A stretch of 64,000 bases of DNA from Gnetum montanum. Lineage: Eukaryota; Streptophyta; Gnetopsida; Gnetales; Gnetaceae. Below, in pieces: positions 57,956 to 64,000 of this stretch. Below the pieces are notes generated by a model. The model was not told the DNA's origin. It saw only the letters and a program-made list of their open reading frames with translations, and did not search any database. Every line of letters starts with the position of its first letter. Position 1 is the first letter of the stretch. The DNA lies in contig MNCI01033523.1 of NCBI GenBank assembly GCA_015680685.1, forward strand, positions 62,001 through 126,000, in the 5' to 3' direction. A program made the position numbers and the translations under genes.

Positions 57956-58390
57956 GTTTAAGCCCTGTCTTGATAGGCCCCGAAGCAACGTTGTATTTCG
58001 ACAGAGCTTCATCCGCTAGAGGTGGCAGTGCTGCCACTGTTATTACGCTATCGCCTGAGGATGTGCGTCTCCATGCTTATCGCTTGACCTTCCCCTGTAT
58101 GAACAATGTGGCAGAGTGCGAGGGGCTTCTCAGGGGATCACTAACTGCTAGAGAACTCGATGTTCAACACCTAGCAATTAGGGGCGATTCTATGCTTATC
58201 ATAAATCAAATCATAGGAGCCTACACCTGCAAGGCTGTACATTTGCAACCCTACTACGATAAGGCTAAAGATCTTCTGAGACGATTTGCGACCATCGATG
58301 CCCAGCACGTGCCATGCACGGATAACACACTAGCCAACGCACTGGCAACACTAGCTTTAAACGTTCCTTCACATCTTTTTGACACCTGCC
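57956..58390 (+). pseudogene. Element C: second (archaeal-type) RNase H domain
   Basis: Tat-lineage elements carry an extra RNase H after the RT-linked one. Here it reads ATLYFDRASSARGGSAATV (first Asp kept, the usual Gly after it changed to Arg), then NNVAECEGLLRGSLTARELD (Glu kept), then LAIRGDSMLIINQIIGAY (Asp kept), and NTLANALATLA. In the last block the usual acidic residue of A-x-A-D-A-L is Asn, so the fourth catalytic acid is missing. It lies in the long open frame 57058-58848 without a stop. The presence of this domain is good evidence for the Tat lineage. Confidence 0.85.
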
Positions 58391-59655
58391 CTGCATTGAT
58401 AACAGACTACGTAGATCCTATCATTCAGACGGCACAAATCTCTTCTCTTCTCGAGGAAAGCACACCTGAATGGTACGACGACATTAAAACTTACCTTTTA
58501 CAAGGAGAGCTACCGTCTGAATTGACACGTGCACAGAAAGATGTGATCCGCAAGCTGGCTAGGCAATACGTCATCATTGGAGACAACAATCTTTGTAGAT
58601 GCTCCTTTGATGGCGTGCTGCTTACTTGCGTTAACAAAAACCAAGCGCAGCATATAGTCGGCGAAGTTCACGAGGGACTGTGCGGCGGCCACGTAGCACC
58701 ACGGGCTATGGCCCTAAAAATCCGTCGCTTAGGATACTACTGGCCACGCATGGAAAAGGATTTCCTGACAAAGGTTAAAACTTGCGACACGTGTCAGCGT
58801 CACACGAACCTCATACACGTGTCACCTACAGAATTACATACAACATAGATAACATGGCCATTTCAACGATGGGGACTCGACATTATAGGCTCCATCACAC
58901 CGAAATCTTCCGCAGGTCATAGCTTCATTATTACCGCTACTGAGTATTTTACAAAGTGAGTAGAGGCTATTCCCCTGTGGAAGATCACATCTCAGCAGAT
59001 TTACCATTTTATCCTATACAATATAGTAACCAGATTTGGTCTCCCGATGACTATCGTGACCGACAATGGGCCACAGTTTAGTAGCACGGAAACTAAATCC
59101 TTCTGTGATAACCTGGGCATTAGACAATCTTTTTCCTCCCCCTATTACCCGCAAGCGAATGGTCAAGCTGAAGAAACNNNNNNNNNNNNNNNNNNNNNNN
59201 NNNNNNNNNNNNNNNNNNNNNNNNNNNNNNNNNNNNNNNNNNNNNNNNNNNNNNNNNNNNNNNNNNNNNNNNNNNNNNNNNNNNNNNNNNNNNNNNNNNN
59301 NNNNNNNNNNNNNNNNNNNNNNNNNNNNNNNNNNNNNNNNNNNNNNNNNNNNNNNNNNNNNNNNNNNNNNNNNNNNNNNNNNNNNNNNNNNNNNNNNNNN
59401 NNNNNNNNNNNNNNNNNNNNNNNNNNNNNNNNNNNNNNNNNNNNNNNNNNNNNNNNNNNNNNNNNNNCCCGATCAAGAAAGGAGATCTAGTTCTCAAGGC
59501 TGTGCGTGAACCAGTAGGCAATTTTTCTGCAAACTGGGAAGGCCCATTCTTGGTGGTTGACGTGTACAGCAACGGAGCATTCAAGTTAGCAGACGTCAAT
59601 GGCAATGAATTATCAAATCCTGTAAATCATGTGTATTTGAAGAAGTATTACATTT
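58391..59655 (+). pseudogene. Element C: integrase, with assembly gap
   Basis: Inserts the DNA copy. Zinc region: VGEVHEGLCGGHVAPRAMAL ... VKTCDTCQRH (HHCC complete, 58660-58800). Core: FQRWGLDIIGSITP (first Asp, about 58865-58905), then VEAIP, FGLPMTIVTDNGPQF (second Asp, 59035-59080), YYPQANGQAEE. The region that should hold the catalytic Glu is largely lost in the gap 59178-59467. The C-terminal part after the gap is KKGDLVLKAVREPVGNFSAN then WEGPFLV, ending at TAG 59653-59655. Stops at 58846 (TAG) and about 58957 (TGA for Trp). Confidence 0.85.
59178..59467. other. Assembly gap (290 N)
   Basis: Run of N inside integrase. The flanks read in frame with integrase on both sides, so the gap probably replaces a similar length of the same domain. 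The ORFs that cross it are artefacts in their X-stretch. Confidence 0.99.
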
Positions 59656-59694
59656 AGCAGCATCTACGGTGTCAACAACAGGTATGGCACTGCT

Positions 59695-60185
59695 CGTCCG
59701 CCATGACGCTAAACTAGCACTGTCCGTCCGCTACAATGCTAAACTGGCAACCACCGTCCGCTACGACATAAAACTCGCATTCCTTGGACGCATCCGCCAC
59801 GATGCTAAGCTAGCAATATTCATCCGCTATGACGCTAAACTAGCAAGTTGTAACCGTCTACTACGATGTAAAACTGGCAGTGTTGTACAGGTCCGCCAAG
59901 ATGAAAAACTGGCATCTTTTGCACGTGTCTGCCACGATGCTAAACTGGCACAGGTAAGTAGTCATCTGCTGAGACGAAAAACTAGCATAGCTCTGTCCTT
60001 GGGTCATGACAAAAAATTGACATCCACAGCACGGTCTGCTGAGACCATAAATCAGACACACCACCGTCCGCTACGACGTAAAACTAGCATTTCGTGGTCC
60101 GCCCGGACTTTAAACTGGGACCATGGTCTGCTGAGACTTAAAACCAGCAAGGATAGTCTACCAGGACTTAAAACTAGGACTTACA
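59695..60185 (+). repeat. Element C: about 15 TAAACTAGC motif copies after integrase
   Basis: Degenerate 25-bp unit, close to GTCCGCTACGACGCTAAACT + AGCA, near 59698, 59725, 59754, 59790, 59821, 59852, 59890, 59926, 59965, 60003, 60032, 60064, 60092, 60124 and 60153, separated by short unrelated spacers. The 222-codon opening across it reads as VRYDAKLA-like repeats, a by-product of the array. Confidence 0.85.
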
Positions 60186-61285
60186 GACTGTTCCCATGTA
60201 AATCAAGTGAGCGTGATCATCTCTATATAGTTGCACGACAAAGGAGATGGGATACTAGGACAGTCCCAACGTCGCCACCCCACCTGCATCCTATTGATTC
60301 CTCGGATGAGCTGAGAGGCATCTTACTGATCCCTTAGAGATGCCGTTGCTGCATCCACTGCAACGGTGGTACCTCTGAGAGTTTAGTCCTGCCAACCGGA
60401 GCCCCGACGAAATCCTCGTCGACAACAACCTCGGGGACCTATGTTGATTGTCGCTATCAGATGCAGGCTTCACAAATTCATCTAGCTAGTTCTTTGCCTA
60501 ACCAGTTAGGTGCACTATGTCTGATGTCTTTTGGTGAAGATATGTTGGGCCAATCGTCAGGATTGGCAGCTCCACCCTCATGCTCCAGCTCCTTCTTCAC
60601 GGATCAATTGCTCTATCTCGCATCAAACGGCGCTCATTTCGACAACCTCGCCTCTTGTTCGCATGAGCAATGGTGTCCTCTGTTTTCTTCTATGACTGTA
60701 GGTTACTTGCTTCGAGGATGTCATTCAAAGGTGTGTGCATCTGAGCGATGAAGTACAACAGCGTTTTGAGATGGCTGCTCAAGTTTGCCTGACCACTTAG
60801 ATCTGCATGCCTATACCTCTCATAAATCTTACCCTTAGCTCTTATTTCATTTCATCCCTACCACCCGCTTCCCGCACGCAAAAGCTACATACGCAAGAAT
60901 CCATTTTTCGCATTCGCACTAGCAGAGATATCGCAGAAGTGATGTGCCATGCTCCTTTTGCAAGCATTCCTGCTATAATCGGTGATAGAGAGATCTCAGG
61001 CTGATGCGCTACGCTCGTCTGAAAGCATTCCTGTCAACATAAATATGCGTACATTTCTGTGCGTTCAGTAAGCATATTCCATACTCCTACCATCCTGACT
61101 CATTTTATGTCTTCTCTGAACCTATTGCCTACTATGTCATTCTATCTCCCATTCCCTCTAGATTTGCTCTTCCATGTTGACAGGGCAATGCTTGAGTAGC
61201 CATGGATGGACGGTGTTCTTGCTTCTACCAATCCGGTGTTTCGTATTCTTTGTCAACATCTTTTAGGTAAGCCCTCCAACTGTCA
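60186..61285 (+). other. Element C: 3' untranslated region
   Basis: No gene recognised; several short openings (60461-60751, 60807-61004) lack domain signals. It contains a short hairpin-like CGACGAAATCCTCGTCG (about 60407-60423). Confidence 0.45.
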
Positions 61286-61299
61286 ACAAAGAGGGGCCA
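61286..61299 (+). promoter_or_regulatory. Element C: polypurine tract
   Basis: AACAAAGAGGGGCC lies just before the 3' LTR start at 61301. It is the expected primer site for plus-strand DNA synthesis. Confidence 0.75.
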
Positions 61300-61300
61300 T

Positions 61301-62856
61301 TGAAACACCATGAAAATTGCGAGTCGGCCTCAGGCAAAGATTTGTAATTCAGGTGAGGGTGCATGTCAGAATTCCAGAAGGGAGAATAAGATAGAGCAAC
61401 ACCAAGAGGTGCGTAGCATCAAGTCCTCGACTTCTTGTGCAGATTCCTAATCTTACTATGTTTTCTTTGTTTACGCTATACCACGCGACATAGCGTAATG
61501 GCGCTTAGTGTGATTCCGCTTAAACATAGTCCAGCATGAAAAGGCTAGTTACTTCAGCATAGGGAGAAGCTTGAGCAGCGTAATATGCGACTTCTTGTAT
61601 ATTTTGCTAAGTCTTTTGTTCAAGGCCAGGATTACGCTCTGTTACGCACGGCAGCATAATGAGCTCCAAAACAGTCAAAGGCAAAGTCTAAGAAAGTGTG
61701 ATTGCTCATCATACGCTCATCACGCAACGTAGCGTATCACAGCGTATTGCGTCGCCAAGCTAGACATCGTTTACGCTTCATTACACACGGCTGCGTAAGC
61801 GAGCGTAAAATAGCTTGAATCCATTGTTTCCATGTTATGTTACGCTCGTGCATGCAACGCAGCGTGAATGAGCGTAATATAACTCAAAGACAGTTGAAAC
61901 ATGCCCAACGTGCATTTGTTCTTTACACGCACAATACGCAAATAAGCGTATTGTGCATAGTCATGAAGTTTGACATAAAAATGGTCAAGCCAACAGTACC
62001 CGAAACATTTGGGACACACGTCATCAGGGTTGTGCCTTTTCCACAAGACGTCGCAGCCTATAAATACCCCAGTTGACAAAGACACAGGGGTTGGCAAATC
62101 AAAGAATCAAAGGCATTTTTCTGAGCACTGGAGCACTTATCACTTTTGAGTAGAGATACAGAGAGCAGCACTTTGGCAATTGTTGACAGCATCACCTTGC
62201 AGTAGAGACAGAGCACTGTTCGCATGAGCATCGGCAACAAGAGTAATCGTTCTCTGGAGAAGACACACTTTTCTCCATCAGCGACCACTAGCCGTCCTAA
62301 ATAGAAACCACCTAAGGCGAAGGAAGCAGATCTGAGATCGTGGGATCATCTTGCATGGTTCGTAGGCTCTATTGGTTAGAAACAGTTGATCGATAGACAT
62401 CAGAGCTTGACCTTCCTTACATCCCAACTTTAGCCCACGAGGTAGACCGGACTTCTGTTTGGACAGTTTTCTTGTTGTTTTGTGCTTGCTTTACATCTAG
62501 TAATCGGGGTCTCCCCAGTGTAACGAGACATATAAAATATACATCTTTCAAGTCAAAGTGTAGATCTTGAAACTACGTGTTTCTCTTGTGTTAGCCTCTT
62601 CTTATCGTGTTGAGCGTTATCATCATTAAAATTTGTCTACGTCGTTTTCCCCTCATTTTGCGATTCCTCGAATCAGATCGTTCCACGAGATATTCATCGA
62701 TTTACTGATTAGTAAGTCCCTGTCTGATCGACAAGACCGTTCAAGGCACCGCAGATTTGTTTTTCCAGCATAGCCCTCACACGGATCCGTGGTTAAAACT
62801 GTGTACATGGGATTTTGTTTGGTATTTTTCAGCTACCGACGTTTTCCGTCATTACA
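61301..62856 (+). mobile_element. Element C: 3' LTR
   Basis: TGAAACACCAT ... GTCATTACA, 1,556 bp, partner of 45479-47023, with TATAAATA at 62059-62066. Most differences from the 5' LTR are C/T or G/A. The ORFs inside are mirrored at equal offsets in the 5' LTR and are not genes. Confidence 0.95.
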
Positions 62857-62861
62857 CTTAT
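62857..62861. repeat. Target-site duplication of element C, right copy (CTTAT)
   Basis: CTTAT directly after the LTR end, identical to 45474-45478. Confidence 0.95.
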
Positions 62862-64000
62862 GACTAGAAGTCAAGTCCTACAGCTACCTCCGATAGAGCC
62901 TCAGGGTGGAGATGAGGAGGATGACTTCGTGGCCCAATTCGAACATGGGGATTCATACCATACTATCAATCCCCATGCCCATACAAACTCATTATTTCAA
63001 TCTCTCCTATAAGAGACTATATTTCCATCACTAGCTTCTCTATAGGAAATAGCCATTCCCATTCCCATCTTCTCTAAGTCCAATGTTCAATCCAACACAT
63101 CCACTTCCATCATACCTCTACAAACACAATCCCAATAACATCCTCCTCATAATAATGCAAGAATGACCTTTTGACCTTAGGTGATTAGGATGCCATTGGT
63201 CATACCTACTTCCATGTCCATCCATTACATACCTCAAGTGAAAATCCAACAAGCACCAACGATCACTTCACAACCTATGAATGGGCAGTGGGTCACACCA
63301 GCTATTCAGCAGAACCCGTCTACTCACTATAGTGTACCACATCCCATGATCTCAGCCCCAAATGTTGTCCCAACACAACAAACAACAGTCCAACAACCTC
63401 TCTTCCAAAAAACAATGCCACAATCAAGTCATTATCAATTATCATCAACTCAAACTACTAGTTTGCCCACTGCTCAAGAGTGGGAAGATACGAAGAAAAT
63501 GATGCACACATTAGCAGAAGAATTAAAACGTCTTAAAACTATGAACACTAAGGAAGTCAAGGTACTAGACTTCTACCAAGATGATCTAATTAGCCCCTCA
63601 GTTCCACTGCTAACCTTGCCAAAGGGAGTTTCGTTACCTCAACTACTCGAACGCTCACCTAGGAACATTCTGAACGGAATGTCTATTGCTTCAGGCATGG
63701 CCTCATGTAACTCTACGTGTTTGGTATGTCCTTAACTAGGAAAGCCCTAGACTGGTACCAAGCTTTACCCCGTAGCACCATATTTTCTCTAGAAGACTTG
63801 CTGCATAAATTTGTCATCCATTTCAAATACAATCTGAAACTTAAAGCCACGTTAGATATCCTGATTCAGATTAAAAAAGCATAATTAGAGCTAGAATAAA
63901 AATTTATCCAAAGGTGGAGTGCAGCCCTAAATAAACTTCATGAACCCATACCTAAGACATATCTGCTTATCATCCTTAAGGCAGTCGCAAATGAATTTAT
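62862..64000 (+). pseudogene. Element B: gag continued after the C insertion
   Basis: Removing C and one CTTAT brings the frame LISQLLIE (before 45478) up to GGDEEDDFVAQFEHGDSYH. This parallels C's ELITQLVMAK and the acidic stretch before SEHSFH. A Gln/Pro-rich linker follows (63180-63480), then EWEDTKKMMHTLAEELKRLK and VLDFYQDDLISPSVPLLTLP (63480-63630). Near 63640-63650 about 20-30 bases corresponding to C's KYNGEGDPN are missing, shifting the frame. The other frame then carries VFGMSLTRKALDWYQALPRS (63717-63776). It runs off the window end. Confidence 0.85.

Noticed and set aside
59047-59605. ORFs running through the N stretch on both strands
   Set aside because: Artefacts of translating N as X; only the integrase frame has support on both sides of the gap.
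59695-60185. Repeat-spacer pattern resembling a CRISPR array
   Set aside because: Repeats are degenerate, spacer lengths vary, and the context is a plant LTR retrotransposon.
59669-60337. 222-codon plus-strand ORF with repeated RYDAKLA-like peptide
   Set aside because: The periodicity comes from the degenerate 25-bp DNA motif array after the integrase stop; the spacers vary and there is no upstream coding context.

Overview
The window looks like intergenic DNA from a large seed-plant genome, plausibly a gymnosperm (inference: the DNA is AT-rich and consists of heavily decayed, nested LTR retrotransposons). I see no intact host gene, rRNA, tRNA or CRISPR. Nearly everything recognisable belongs to seven LTR elements, named G, F, E, D, A, B and C from left to right, apart from one orphan coding relic at 29.1-30.4 kb.

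Left part, 1-30.4 kb, old and AT-rich. G (1-1610, +) is the 3' end and 3' LTR of a Ty1/copia element. E (about 4.5-14.05 kb, -) is a very decayed Ty3/gypsy chromovirus-like element whose gag is split by F (7687-13270, -), a copia element of G's LTR family that keeps gag but no recognisable pol. D (15765-28536, -) is a Tat/Athila-type gypsy element with both LTRs, a decayed tRNA-Asp-like primer site, gag-PR-RT-RH-IN and a long sense-strand extra ORF. A second unassigned coiled-coil ORF relic follows at 29.1-30.4 kb (-).

Right part, 32.4-64 kb: three members of one Tat-like family, all on the plus strand and nested in one another. A (about 32.4-42.95 kb) is interrupted in pol by B (LTR from 42950). 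B is interrupted in gag by C (45479-62856), which has two LTRs and a perfect 5-bp target duplication CTTAT. B resumes at 62862 and leaves the window. C is the youngest and most GC/CpG-rich; its pol contains a 290-base assembly gap.

The main discovery candidate is the layout of this family. In C, protease and reverse transcriptase lie about 5 kb apart. The space between them holds a gene on the opposite strand (55819 down to 51655) that resolves into eight exons with seven GT-AG introns. All its junctions keep phase, and the exons total 3399 nt, about 1132 codons. This copy carries about 14 TAG/TGA stops. The same antisense coding sequence sits in the same place in the older element A (about 39.0 down to 36.8 kb), where its 5' half is replaced by an array of about 17 diverged 185-bp repeats. 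Short arrays of a degenerate motif ending in TAAACTAGC flank the antisense gene on both sides and recur after integrase. A possible 3' splice site precedes RT, so the antisense gene may sit in an intron of the sense gag-pol transcript. That would resemble the PR/RT intron known in Ogre elements, but with an antisense passenger gene.

Stop codons in C fit mostly C-to-T or G-to-A change, as expected for methylated plant repeats. Domain edges in the oldest elements are approximate (tens to about 100 bases). All calls are by eye, without database searches.
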